Counted from the first letter of the stretch, positions 41,418-53,799 are shown. The stretch: 64,000 nt of DNA from Hordeum vulgare subsp. vulgare (GCF_904849725.1 NW_025422608.1:1-64000); one strand, 5' to 3'. Notes: generated from the sequence alone by a model not told the origin. Numbers and translations: made by a program.

Positions 41418-44400
41418 ATGATTTGATTTGCAAGATATGCAATATAGCGATGTTGCTTATTACATAACCTATTTGCATCCGGGCAACACAAGAAACATTA
41501 TCGTTGAGATAATGGTTGGTGGATTAGCCATGAGGTCTATTTTGAAGACTCTTCATGAGAGGGCTACCACACCTAGTAGGAATACTAAGCTTGTCTATGA
41601 TCTGACATAGCGGGGATATGATCAATGTATCCAATGGTATTGATATTCAGATTTCTCTGAAACTTGAAAAACGAGGACAAGATGTTTGATGCCCTTGGAG
41701 ATATCGATAGATATTCTTGAGTCCCAACCAATTGCATTTGGTGGATACAATGGCATTATGGAACGTTGAGTCCCAATATCTCATTTCCATCGCCTCTTGG
41801 TCTAAATAGATCTTTCTCTACATCTAGAGAATGAACTACCATGAGAATAAGGATGGATAAGATTTGTCCACAATGAATTTCTCCAATATATTTTGGAAAT
41901 AGACAACATAGTATACCACAATGTATGAATGAAGGTGCTCAAGTTGTAGTAATGAGCGATATTCTGGTTTACCAAAATCCTTCATTTTAAACTCTGTCAT
42001 TTAGATGATTACATGCGTCATCATTGCAGACACACAAACATGGATAATCATCATTGTAGGAGTAATCCTTGTGTGTAAGGAACTCACTACATCGGTTGTA
42101 CCATATGTACCGACAACAATAAGTCGTATGGTGACTAACTGATTTTTACACAATGTATGTTGCATTTTGCCTTTCGATTCAGAAGTGAGATTCCATCGGG
42201 AAACCATCATATATGTCCGAATCTAGTGATCCACACGGATATGTGATCACTACATCTATCCACTGCATAGGTAGATGATTTTGCACTGCCAATGATATAA
42301 TTTATTGGAAAGAGTTTCCACCTGTGGAGAATAGTTGGGTATCTGCGTGAACCCTTGTGCTACAATAATTGCTCTATGTTTCACCACCTTGTTGTTCTCA
42401 ATTCTGTTTCGAGAAGAAAATTGGTGTAGGTATTTCTTATGAATACCTTTCCATTATTGAGCAAGATTATTTCTACCTAGATTGTACCCTTTGCTTGAGT
42501 TCAGTCCGAGTGTTGTTCACACTTTGCCATGGCCATGGTCTTTGGACCTGAATCATGTGAAAGGTTTTGCAATATAGTTGAGAAATGTATGTCGACAATT
42601 GTAGACTTCTGGTTATATGATTCTCCGGAATCTATATATCAATATATAGTTGATGGAAATATCGTTACCCATGGTGACTACTCGCGATTTCCCAATGCGA
42701 TTGAGTCAGGTATTCCGATGTCCCGGTCATTGTGTGCACTATGACCTGGGTTTGTGGAGATTTCCCATCCACTGGGTATATACTACCCATTAGGTGTCTC
42801 TCAACGTGAAGTTGACTTGCATTTACTGATTCACAAGCCTTGATATCCTTGCTTGCGAGAAGCTGAATCCTGACATACCATCATCGTACTTCTCCCCCTG
42901 TTGCTTTGAACGGGGAGTTGAGTGGTTTTAATTGGTACCTCCACTCTTTCCAATGTATTTTTGTAGGATTGTAGGATTGCGTGACACCTTTATAGTCAGT
43001 AAATGAGTCTGGCAGGTTATTTGCAATGTGTTGCAAACCTTCTGAATGCATGGTTCACATCTTTGAGTACGTGGATTTGAGGCAGAAATGTGTTGAACAT
43101 TCCACTAATTTCCTGGCATTCTTCATGGTACTTGAATTCTCCCCCTAATGCCTGGAAATATTCCCCATGAAATCAACATACTGGCCTTGAATAACTCCCC
43201 ATGTGAGGGGCTTGATGTATTGACGGAAATACAGTTATTCCTCACATAGATCCCAACTATATATTGAGGGGCCAATGATGTATGTCAGGTGGTGATATCG
43301 GTATGCAAACGAATTATCGCAAATGGGAAATACTTGGTAGATTTCCACGTATCAAAGATAGAGGGGAATAATATTATGCAGTTCCGTCATGAGCGTGTAA
43401 AATTGCATGACTCCAACGTAAAGTTGGTAAGTTGCAATTCCAAAGTAAAGATAATGCAATCAGCTTAACTCTTTGGATAAAGGGTTCTACCAAACCATTT
43501 TGGCTCTAGACATTAGGACAAATTGCTAAACTTCAATCCAAGCGCCATATAGAAGGCACTCAAGGAGAATTCGGCAATGTTATCCATTTGATTTGCTTGA
43601 AATCGATGTCAGGATAATGAGTCAATGGTTTCGTGTGAATAAAGCACACACTCAAGACCATCATGTAGATATGTCTTTGAGAGCCACGGAATACCTGAAT
43701 AGTCTAGTCAATATGGATGGGAAGAGCCACTTACCTTGACTTGGTGCATTCAAGGAGTCTGAGTGGTTCAGCATAGACTTTAAGGTGTGCGGGCCTTAAA
43801 ATTAGCTTTCCTGTGTCACATGTAGTGCACACAAAATCCAAATATTGTTAGAATTTAGCATGAAAATAATCATAAACTATTGGAATTGCTGATAGTTTCG
43901 GTTTCAACCCAATGTCTCGATGATCAAGGCGAGTATGCCAAGTTTGTCATCTACAAGACACTCTGGAAAACTATCTCGTACGCAACATGTGCTACGGGTT
44001 TGTAGTATGTGTAGTACAATCCAAATGATACATAGAGAATGTGCTTGCCATATCCTTTGCATATGGTAAAGAGAAATTAGTCCTCTTTGTTGTCATCATA
44101 AGTTTCGCTATGGAAACTATTTTGATGAACACCTCTATAGTTTAGTAGGGTATGAGTTAAACGAGGAGAAATAAAGCATCCTGACATTACTCGAGTACCC
44201 AGAGGGATAGTAAATATGACTCGAGATGAGCCAACAAATACCTCATCGCGTCTAGCGATTTTAAAACATCTCCTTTCTCTCAACGAGAGTGGAAACATTG
44301 GACTTCCCCAAGTATAGAGTTTGTGGTAAATATGTCTACAAGGCACATATCATCTTTCATTGGATTAACTCCCGTAGGAATCTATATATAGACATGAAGA

Positions 44401-46195
44401 TTCTCAATATGAAAATCAGTGTCAGATATATATAATACATATAAATTTATTTGTCCCAAAGTGCGGATACAATATGTTGTGATATACAATATATGATAAC
44501 ATCGTAAATGGACATAAATATATATTGACCACTCAAGAGATTGAGAGACTATTCATAATCTCCAAACATGTCGGTTGAGGCATATTCAACCATCACGTTC
44601 TTGGTGTCCATGGGTTCCCGTCATCACTGTGATGTCGGGATGAAGGTTGAAGTGAGCTTCAAACCTTTGCCCTTGAGTTCATTCTATCCCAGGAATTGCT
44701 AATACAGAATAATGAAATGCTAAGATTTGAATCTAATGTCTTATGATATATAAGACACTATTTTTCTGTTAGCGGTGTGATCCTGACCAGAGGTGAATCC
44801 TGGATTGCACACTTTATCCCACGAGACAAGAGCGATCATGATGTCCATGGCCCAGATAGGGCAGTGGTGGCCATTAAGGGCGAGTGCCTCAAATTCTATA
44901 CCCATATTTTACCGCTATGGGTAACCCTGAGATAATCAATTTACGGTTAGTAAATTAAAGACCACATGGTTGATGTTGTAATGAACTTAGCAAAATCAAT
45001 GGGTATTTCAAGAAGTTATCTTGAAACCATTAGTGTGAATCTCAAATTGCTAAATATGACACCTTGAAGATAATCTCCAAAATGGAGTAGATCTCTGAGC
45101 ACTAGGGAGTATATTCTGATGAAGTCAGTAGATACTCACTTGTAATGCCTTATGTCATGACTTACAAAAATGTGTGGGAGAGCACTTTGTAAAGCAACCA
45201 TAATGTTAAAATGAAAAAATTTAGGCTTTAACAGTAATGGTGGTAATCTACAAGCAGTAGATCTACACACTACCTTGTGATCCCAAGCATCAATTTAAAG
45301 AAATCACCTTAAATTTTGCATCAATATTTGCAAAAAATTGAAAATCTCAATTGCAAATAGATGTATTAATCTCGATATGCAGCAAAAATGGAGATATATA
45401 CGTTCCCGAATACATCGTACTCAACGGAGAAATAGTACTGCAGAGGTATTGAATTTATATTTGCAAGATATTGAAAATCTCTATTGCAAATGAATGTAAT
45501 TAATCTCAACACGTGATAAACGTGGAAACATATTACATCAACTTTAGGCCTGGAATACAACTCGGCACTCAACAGAAATACACTACTATTATAATGAATA
45601 GTAATGATGTTGTAAACTTGATGCTCAAGTGAAAAACTTGAATTGTATCGACCTCAAATTAAACGAGACGATCTTGTATCAAGTTGCAAGATAATTCAGC
45701 AAGGTGAATTACTATTCCGTGAGAGAAAATTAATCTCAATCGCAATGAGATTGTTTTGCGAGAGAAGAAAATTCTCAATCGCAAATCAGTACTTTAGCGG
45801 TACCGGATTTATCTTTGCAAAAGATTAAAAATCACAATTGCAAATAATAGACATAAATAATCTCAATACGTGTTTAACATGAAATTAGATGCATCATAGG
45901 AATATTCCGGAATATCTCCTATTCAACGAAATAATTGTACTATAGAAGTACTTAATTTATCTTTGCAAGAGATTGAAAAAAATCTCTATTGCAAATAATA
46001 TATATAAATAACCTCGACATATGTTAGCATCAAAATTATTTATATCTTAAATTTCTGGAGCAGTATACTCAACAGAAAAATGTTGGAAACAACGGGTCTA
46101 AAACAAATAAATACTACTAGTAGATAGTATTGTTATTAGAACCAGTTTAACACCTGTATCAGCCTATTTTGCTGTTTCCTCCGTATAGAAGGATC
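41418..46195 (-). other. Decayed interior of element 4
   Basis: AT-rich and full of stop codons on both strands. It is presumably the remains of gag-pol on the minus strand. Short repeated motifs (TTTGCAA(A/G)AGATTGAAAA with AATCTC/ATTGCAAAT) recur between 45300 and 46010. No catalytic motif could be placed with confidence. Confidence 0.5.
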
Positions 46196-46269
46196 TTAGT
46201 GCAAAATGGCAAAGGATAAGATTCTATCCCGTTCCTGGACTGTTACCAATTGGATCGATGGTTTGCTCA

Positions 46270-47270
46270 GGCCGACCATCGTACGATCACGTTGCCGGTC
46301 GCGGCCATGCGGCCACGCGCACAGCCGGGAGCGTACAGGCACGGGGCACGACGCGGAGGCCGGGCGGCGTGGAGGCCACTGGTGCGGCGCATGGCCGGAT
46401 GCTGGGCGGGCGTGGAGGCTGCGGGAACGACACAGAGGCCAGTCGGCGCGGGTGGCACGCGGGGCGCGGCCGAATGCGGTGCTCCGGCCCTTGGACGCCG
46501 ATGGTAGCCGAGGGCTCCACCGCCTGTAGTGCTTCGCGATGAGGCTGAAGGCCACGGCGCAGGCGGGCGCGCGGGCCGGGTGCTGATGCGCGTGGGCTAG
46601 GGCGAGCGCGCACCCACGGCCTAGCGCGGGATTGTGCGGGCGATTTCGGCCACGGCTTGGCGTGGGCAGGTGCAACCATGGCCGGTCGGGGGCCGGGCGA
46701 TGCCTCGCGCATGGCAGTCGCGCGTTAGGGCGGCCACGGCCTGGCGCTCCTAGCCACGGCGGGGGCGGGCGCGGCCACCGCTTGGCGTAGGCGGCCGATC
46801 GACCGCGCGGGGCGCGGGGCACGGCCACGGGTGTGGTGCGAAGCATGGCCGGCGGCCGGGGTGATGGACTGCGGGCGCAACGCGGCGCAGGCAGGCGCAG
46901 CGCACGACCGGTGGATGAGCGGATGGGCGTCGGGCACGTCGCGACGCGGACGGGGCGAGGCGGGCGACCTCGGCCCATGCAAGCGCGGTGCGGCGCGCGA
47001 CCTCGGCGTGGACCGGGCAGGGCCTCGACACGGGCGAGCGCGGCTCCACGCATGGCCTCGGGTGAGCGCAGTGCGCGGCCTGGCGTGGGCGGAGCGCTGC
47101 ATACAGCGCCAACGTGCTGACGTGCCGCTGCCACCGCACACAGACATGCAGGGGCTGCGAGCCTCGACTGCGGCGGAGCCGGAGGCTGTCCACGGCCAAG
47201 GGCCGTCGGGCGCCACCGTGCGGAAGGGCGTCGCCCGTCGCGTCATGGCTGAGAGTAGAAAATCACGTTG
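46270..47270 (-). repeat. GC-rich degenerate repeat block near the 5' end of element 4
   Basis: About 1 kb of very high GC content, made of recurring GGCCACGGC(C/T)TGGCG, GCGGGCGCG and CGTGGGC-like units with sharp borders to AT-rich DNA on both sides. Long frames in all six phases arise from the composition and show no family motif. Confidence 0.7.
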
Positions 47271-47308
47271 GCCTAGGGATGCTCTCGGTAGAGACGGTGC
47301 TGATAACG

Positions 47309-47507
47309 TGTTCGGAGATGAAAACGAAAGTGATAATGAGAATCCTTAATCTTTATTGATGAGACTGCTGTTATATATACAATGCCAAGGGACGCTTCTC
47401 AATAGACGTCCACACCAAAGGATGCGAGCAACTGCCGCGACTGTTGTCAAAAGACAACCGTCAGCAGTTCCTATAAAGCAGGGATTAACCCATAATTAAT
47501 TCTAACA
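47309..47507 (-). repeat. 5' LTR of element 4 (199 bp)
   Basis: It ends TTCTAACA at 47507, followed by AACTA, after which Helitron sequence resumes (GATAGATAGTTTATG), exactly as at 54157 in Helitron 2. Confidence 0.93.
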
Positions 47508-47512
47508 AACTA

Positions 47513-50500
47513 GATAGATAGTTTATGTTGTGTGCCAATTGCCATTAAATGTTGACAGCTTAGTGCTGACTGCTAATCTAGCAAATTCTTATTGTGTTTT
47601 ATACAATTGAGTTTTTAAGGACTGGCATCTTTGATTTGTAGCACTTCTATTCTTGGCCCATTGAGCTTGTTTGATTGGTTTGATAAGATTTGTTTTTGTA
47701 TGACATCAGTAACTTCACTTTTCAGAATTGAAGCTTCACTCAGGTGATGTGGTTCCTTTGGGCATTGACATATGCGTACGTAATATATGTACATGAAGGA
47801 AAACTGAATTAAAATTTCAATCGGAGTAGAAGCCATGATCTATGGACCATATACATTGTAATCTGCTTCACTTCCACTTTTTATTGGGAGAATTTGCAAA
47901 ACCGTACCATGTATCAACACCGACTGGAAGAAAGGTTAGTCCATGAAATTTACCCTTTTTGTCTTCCAATTTTTATGCTCATCACATATTTATATATGTC
48001 CACCATGATTGAAGTTTGCTAATATTATTATGCAGAAACAGTCTATTCCTTTGCACATGTTTTGCTAGCTAGATTGTACAAAAAACACAGTGATGGAAAA
48101 ATGCAACCATGTAACATTAATGTTGGGAGGATAATATTAGGTAGAGATTCTTGCATGTGCATGTTAACTTCAGGTCAACTTTAATGTCAATGCAAATGTA
48201 ATTATGATCATGCATCAAACACGAGCAGTCCTCATATTATTGGAACATTTAGGTGTCTTTCTCTTGTGTGGTGCTATTGCTCTATTATTTGCATTGCTAA
48301 AACTTGGTCGTAAAAGATGTTATATCCCAGAGAAAAGAATCAGTGACTCAACTATACAAATGATTCTCTGAATATTCAGTACATGCTTCTGTGATTGTTG
48401 GTAAAGGTTGGTGGTATTGCTTCTCTGAATTAACTTATATCTAACGGTACATGCTTCTCTAAATGTTGGTAAAGCTTGGTGGTATTTTCAGTTGGTACAG
48501 ATATTTATGAATGCAGTCAAGGTAATTATTGAGAATTGTATATACAGATGCACATTGTGATTCCAGCTTCTGGAGAGAAAGGAACTACTCTGCTATTTGC
48601 ATAGACAATTGTTTGACTTGTAGGTTATTTTTCATGAGAATTCCACTCACCAAGTTGGAGCCTCTATCAAAATCGTAACATGCGGCAGGTTGCTACTAAA
48701 TATCCATATAAAAGAGGATTGGTGTTATATAATGTAAGTAGCAGATTTTGTTCTTGCTCTATATTTTTTCTTTGTCAACCATGCTATGTAACCATTCCTG
48801 TGTAGAGCCAGCAAACAAGGGCCCGTGAAGAGCCGGCAAACGAGCCCCCCTGAAGAGCGAGCAAACGAGCCAACGTGTGTGCCCACGGCCTGGTTTGGCT
48901 CCATGTCGCTTCAAGATTAATGACCATTAGTTTGGCTCTGTTTGTTGTCTCTGTTAAATTACAATGCATGCTACAAGCCTGATGTAGTTTAGCTATATTG
49001 ATAGTCTCTATTATCTCCTGACTTAGCAGAAACACACAATTGGTAATGTTCTAATGAAATTTGCAACCATGTAGTTATCTCTTTCCTTGACTGATATGTA
49101 AGCATAAGATTTTGTTAATTAAAATCGTTCATTGTCTTTTTAAATTGTTCTTGCATGTCTCTATCTCACTAGGGTCGCCAGATTCTATACAATCTTTCTC
49201 TCTGTTTTTACTTCATGATTCTGCAGACGTATATATGAATGATATGCCGAGCAATATCCTTTCAGAGAAAGATATGCTGAGCAATATCAGATCTTCACAA
49301 GCAAGATAGCAGAACCATGGATTGCCTAGGCCAGTGGTAATTTACAAAATGCATGATGTTTAATGGGAAGCATCCGAGACTACCAATGTCCAGTAGCAAG
49401 ATCCGATTTTATAGGTGATAAACGAAGATGGTTGTACGTGCATCCACTTTTAGTATAGACTTAGAAAATATATGATGGTTGCTTTGATATTTTCCAGAAT
49501 AGTTTGGCCCTTTGGGACATACTTTTAGTATAGACCTAGAAAATATATGATGTCTGCTTTGATATTTTCCAGAATAGTTTGGCCCTTTGAGACACTCATG
49601 TGTATTGTTTTTCTTCCAAGAGATATACATGTCAAATCATTGGAATTGGTCGGAACAAACAAGGTATGCAACTAGTTTACTAATGTACCGACCAAACCTG
49701 GTAATTTGACAAATCCATACAACTGATATGCACCAATGTTCGAATTTCAAAACATGAAGGATTCATCTTTTCTGGATTATGTTTGAAGTTGACTATGCCC
49801 AAGGATCACAAAAATATATAGTTCCAGTTTGTCGCATGTGTTGCAGTATTGATCTATGAGCAAGGCTCAAATAATTCTAAGAAGAAGCAATACTAACTTG
49901 CAAAAAAGACAAAGTTGATCTTAAAAAAACTTTTTGCTAAACATGATTATGTTTACTTGGTTGGTTCTTTTATCTTTGGAGCGAACTATAATTTACAACC
50001 AATCATTTATTTGTTTGTTTTCATAAGCTTTTTTAACTTATGCATACCATGAGAAGATAGTGGATAATAAGGTTTTAATTATCTCTTTGGCTCTTACTGT
50101 ACTTTGATTCATTGTAATTACATAAGAGAGGGTGTCTCTCGATCCATCCATCCTCCCTGACTGAATGGTGCTCCATGAGTGACCGCTGCACGCTCCATGG
50201 TGCCACCCAATCCTCCCTCTCTTCTCAAGGTGCCGTCATCCTGATGCAGTGTGGTTTTGGTGATGGTAGAGGTGACCGTCGTCGTGGCGGCCTTGTCGGT
50301 CTCGTCAGTTTGGACGAGGTGTTGCGTGGGTCATATACGCTGACACGGTGAGCATGCCTTTTAGTCTGATTCTAAGTAGCTGTGGAAGTATTACATGCAA
50401 CCATCAGCATGCCTTTTAGTCTCATTCTAAATAGGTGTGAAAGTATTACATGCAACCATCGATTGAGCAGAAATGTCTACCAAGTTGGAGATTATGGATC

Positions 50501-50769
50501 ATGAACAAAATCTAATACTTAATTTCTTAATGGAATAAAAGAGCATAGTTTATTAAAATAATTGAGTAAGAGATTGCTCAATGAAGTAAAATAAACATTG
50601 CTAATTAAAATAATTGAGTGAAAGATTGTTGACTCGGTCAAAATCAGTGACCCAATTCCAAATTGATAACTTCAACTGAATAAAAGGCCTCCAATTTCAA
50701 AAAGATTAGTGATATATTATATAGATTAGTAATTTATGACGTGCGTTGGACGTACAAGCTAACTACTAG
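47513..50769 (+). other. Right part of Helitron 1, with exon-like islands and local tandem duplications
   Basis: It has no long frame. Several AG...GT-bounded short open islands are seen (about 47725-47765, 47900-47933, 48691-48735), suggesting captured intron-containing sequence. Tandem duplications include a 72-bp unit at 49446-49589, a ~57-bp unit at 50345-50455, and GAGCCGGCAAACGAGCC-like repeats at 48808-48872. All are shared with Helitron 2. Confidence 0.55.
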
Positions 50770-51226
50770 TATTTAGAAACAGAGGAAGTAGACACGTTGT
50801 TAATTCGTACTCCATGCTTGTTAACTCGTTGTTCATTTGTACTGCATGCATGTTGCGTGAAGGCGTGAACTTGTTAATCTTGGGTCTACGAAATCTCGGC
50901 CGGCGTGCTCATCGGTACACGTACAGTTGAACCGATACATGAGTATACCATTATGAGCAGTCTGGTCGTGTCGGATGACGGAGGTCATGAGCAGCGCGCT
51001 ACTCCGTCTGAAACAAATTCTGCAGTCACCCAAATTCTTCTACGAAGTAGCAATCGAGAGGGAGTGCTTCCCGGAAAGTTGGGGTTACGCCCGACCGGCG
51101 ACTCTGCTGCCAATCGAACGAGTTGTCCGGCCGATCCTTTGTTCCATTTTCACGTGACAACAAAGTCAGCGTAGTTTTACTCTGTTTTGGTTTGTCTGTA
51201 AATGGCAAAAATGCCTGTTGCAGCTC
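50770..51226. other. Spacer right of Helitron 1
   Basis: The first ~20 bp resemble the right end of a Stowaway MITE. The remainder has no assignable gene. Overlapping short frames around 50905-51235 show no family signature. Confidence 0.45.
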
Positions 51227-52041
51227 GGCCTCCATGGAGGCCGGCTTTTAGAAATCCTAAAATTCATATTCTTACATTTAAAAAAATCTGAAAACAAATA
51301 CAGATATCAATGGAGACATAGGAAATATGTATGTAAATTTTTAGAATGAAATACGTTAAACTGATGTTTGTGCAAAAAAGACAACGTGGCATTTTAGCAC
51401 ATGATATTATTCATTCTAAAAATACATGAATTAATTCTTTTTGCACAGATCGCATCTCAAGGTATTTCTTCCTGAATTTTTACCCACATATACATTTTAT
51501 CATAGTATACTTGCATATATTTTTCAGATTTTTTAAACCAGGAAATTTGAATTTTAATTTTTTCAAAATAAAGGGTCCGATTAAGGCCGAGCCCCAAAAA
51601 GGCCCTGCTCTATAAATGGGACATATATGTTGTTGTTGGTTTCTTTTTATGCTTATATAGGTGGCAATTGGTAATGGAGCTCGAGCTCTATGATGCCTAA
51701 AATATGAAAAGTCCAAAACCAATATATAAGGTTTCAACATTTTTTGAAAAAAAAACATATCTATGGATGTATACTATTTGTATGTAATATTTAATGCCAT
51801 AATACTTTTGTGAGCGAGCTACACAAAAATAACAAAAACATGTATTTCTACCACATGCACTATTCAGTATTCACGAACATGATTTTCGTTGTTCAGCTCA
51901 CATCAAATTGTATTTCCTGCAGAAATTTTATGCACAACTCGTATACATCTATAAGAAGTACTTGCGTATTTATTTTTAGAATGTTTTGCAAGTAATTTTT
52001 TTATTTTTGAATTCTTTAAAATTTAGGCCTCCATGGAGCCC
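51227..52041. mobile_element. Putative TIR DNA transposon, about 0.8 kb, unclassified
   Basis: The left end GGCCTCCATGGAGGCCGGCT and the right end with GGCCTCCATGGAGCCCG are inverted with respect to each other over about 17-20 bp. The interior is AT-rich and non-coding. No convincing TSD was found, so the superfamily is open. Confidence 0.5.
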
Positions 52042-52811
52042 GATGGTTAGCTAGTAGTCTCTACTTCTAAAAGAGAAGTTGATACGCACAAACACCAATT
52101 TTTCAATGTAAATCTCATCTTAATTCTGTTTTTATTACTGTTTTTTCTTGCCATACTAGTCGATCGTAAGTAAGGCAACCGATAATCTGAATGTATTAGA
52201 ACTTTCCATGAGGTTATTTAGTAATGTATTTTTACAAAAGAACCAATCGAGGCAATGTCTAATCAATATATAAAAGACCAAATCTAAATACATTAACCTT
52301 ATCATACGTCGCTTAATCACATTAATTAATCTATCTATACATCATCCAAATTATAGTCCCTCCATTCCTTTTGTGTAGGGTGTTTTCTGGGTGAGGTGAC
52401 CAAGGCATAAAATTGAAAATAATTTTAGACGAAAATACCCTTAACTAGTGTGTATTCCTAAAGGAGGAGTTGATAGGCCGGTACTGCGGTTTTATTTCGC
52501 CTCACCTCCCACCACCCTTTCCATGATGGTTTTCTTATCCACCGGTTTATTTTTATCTCCACTCTTTTCTTCTAAATTAGCACCTTCCTAATGTATGAAA
52601 ATTCACGTATCTAATTTTCCTAACTTGCCCAATCAACCGGTCTCTTCCATCAATGCAATTTAATTTATGAAACATATAACTTATTGTAAGGAAAAATTAA
52701 GAAATTTTAAGAAAAAAACATGCATTATAAGGAAACTAACATGTAAATTACGGCGCACCATATTGAAAATATTTTAGAATTCAAGCAATGGATCAATTGA
52801 AAGTCAAATCA
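52042..52811. other. Spacer with two Helitron-5'-end-like motifs and half a MITE
   Basis: TCTCTACTTCTAAAAGAGAA near 52058 and TATTCCTAAAGGAGGAGTTG near 52451 resemble 5' termini of grass Helitrons. CTCCATTCCTTTTGTGTAGG near 52361 looks like one end of a MITE without its partner. There is no coding signal. Confidence 0.4.
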
Positions 52812-53301
52812 TCTCTACTAATAAAAGCACGAGAGGGCAGATCCAACTAAGCATATTAACCGTTTGATTACTAATCTAATGGCCTAAATTCTTCGTTCAC
52901 GAAATTGATCGCTAGCGAAACCTGATCCCTTCGCTAACGGAACGATAACCCTCTCGTCCCCTACTCTCTCCGGCTGCATGACCCCTTCGCTCCCGCCGCT
53001 CGGCACCCGCCACCCCACCCCGCCAACTGCTCGACCCGGCCGTCGCTCAGCCCGCCGCCCTTCTCGCCGCCGCAACTGCTTGATCCTCGCTTCCCCTTCT
53101 CGCCGCCAACCGACGTGATGCCGCACACGCCCCCGACACTGTCGGATCAGACTAGGGATTAGCGAAACAGGCATGGGAATGGGAAGCCGTTCCCGAGGTA
53201 TGCAACGAGGGACGACGGCCTCAAGGTTGCGCTGTGGCGGGAGAAGAAGGCGCAGAGACGACACCCGCGAAACGGCTGCTGGACCCTCCGAGATGGAGCA
53301 G

Positions 53302-53799
53302 CTACGACGAGCGGGGTGGGGGACGGGTGGGTGCTGGCGAAGAAGTCCGGGTGACGTACGATATGGTGGAGGCCGTGCACGGTGTGTGGTCCGACGGCCA
53401 GGATCTTGTTGCCGTCCGGTTCGTCGAGCCGCTCCGAGATGGACAAAGCAATGGAGATCCTTGAGGTACGTAGGTCTGGTTCATAGATGGACAAAGCAAA
53501 TCCGAGATGGATGGAGCAAGGGAGATCCTGAGGTGCGTAGATCCTTGACGGAATGTCTGTGCTTTAACCAGGATCTTGCCGTCGGAAGGGGTGGTCAGCC
53601 AGCAGAAGATGAAGGGCGAGCAGTAGAGGTGCCCGCACAGCATCACCACCGGCTCCGTCGTCGTCTCGAGGCAGATGCTGCAGTCCCAGCACGCCGTCGT
53701 CACGCCGTCAGGTACTCCGACGATGCCTTCACTGAAGATGCAACGATGCAGCTTGTCGGCTTGCGGCCATTTCTGCTTGTCCCTGGTCAGCTCCGTCAT
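53302..53799 (-). pseudogene. Captured RING-finger gene fragment in Helitron 2
   Basis: Counterpart of 39701-40342. From ATG 53799 the same N-terminus and half RING are read (CSICLETTTEP ... CGHLYC). Here residue 63 is Phe and the following CWL keeps a Trp typical of RING-HC domains, so this copy is slightly closer to the donor gene than Helitron 1, which has CSL. The fifth zinc ligand and the second half of the RING are missing in both, so the loss predates the Helitron duplication. Confidence 0.75.

Larger units (their letters stand above)
40709..47507 (-). mobile_element. Copia-type LTR retrotransposon (element 4), minus strand, inside Helitron 1
   Basis: 199-bp LTRs lie at 40709-40907 and 47309-47507 (TGTTC(A/G)GAGATGAAAAC to AATTCTAACA) with TSD AACTA. 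On the plus strand CTCCCCCT follows the left LTR (complement of a PPT), and GGTGCTGATAACG precedes the right LTR (complement of a TTATCAGCACC-type PBS). Both place the element on the minus strand. An RNase H tail is readable near 41220-41417. The rest of pol is too decayed to trace. Its 5' third (46270-47270) is an extremely GC-rich block, while the remainder is AT-rich. Confidence 0.9.
39354..50769 (+). mobile_element. Helitron 1 (non-autonomous), interrupted by Copia element 4
   Basis: It begins TCTCTACTAATAAAAGCACG, matching the grass Helitron 5' terminus, and ends ...GCTAACTACTAG after a short GACGTGCGTTGGACGTAC near-palindrome. It lies between A (39353) and T (50770) with no TSD, as Helitrons do. 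Net length without Copia element 4 and one TSD is 4612 bp. There is no Rep/helicase gene, so it was mobilised in trans. It carries a captured RING-gene fragment and exon-like islands. It is closely similar throughout to Helitron 2. Confidence 0.85.

Noticed and set aside
46196..47134. 312-codon minus-strand frame in the GC-rich block
   Set aside because: Comparable long frames occur in all phases, residues are only Arg/Pro/Ala/His-rich and no domain motif exists. It is compositional.
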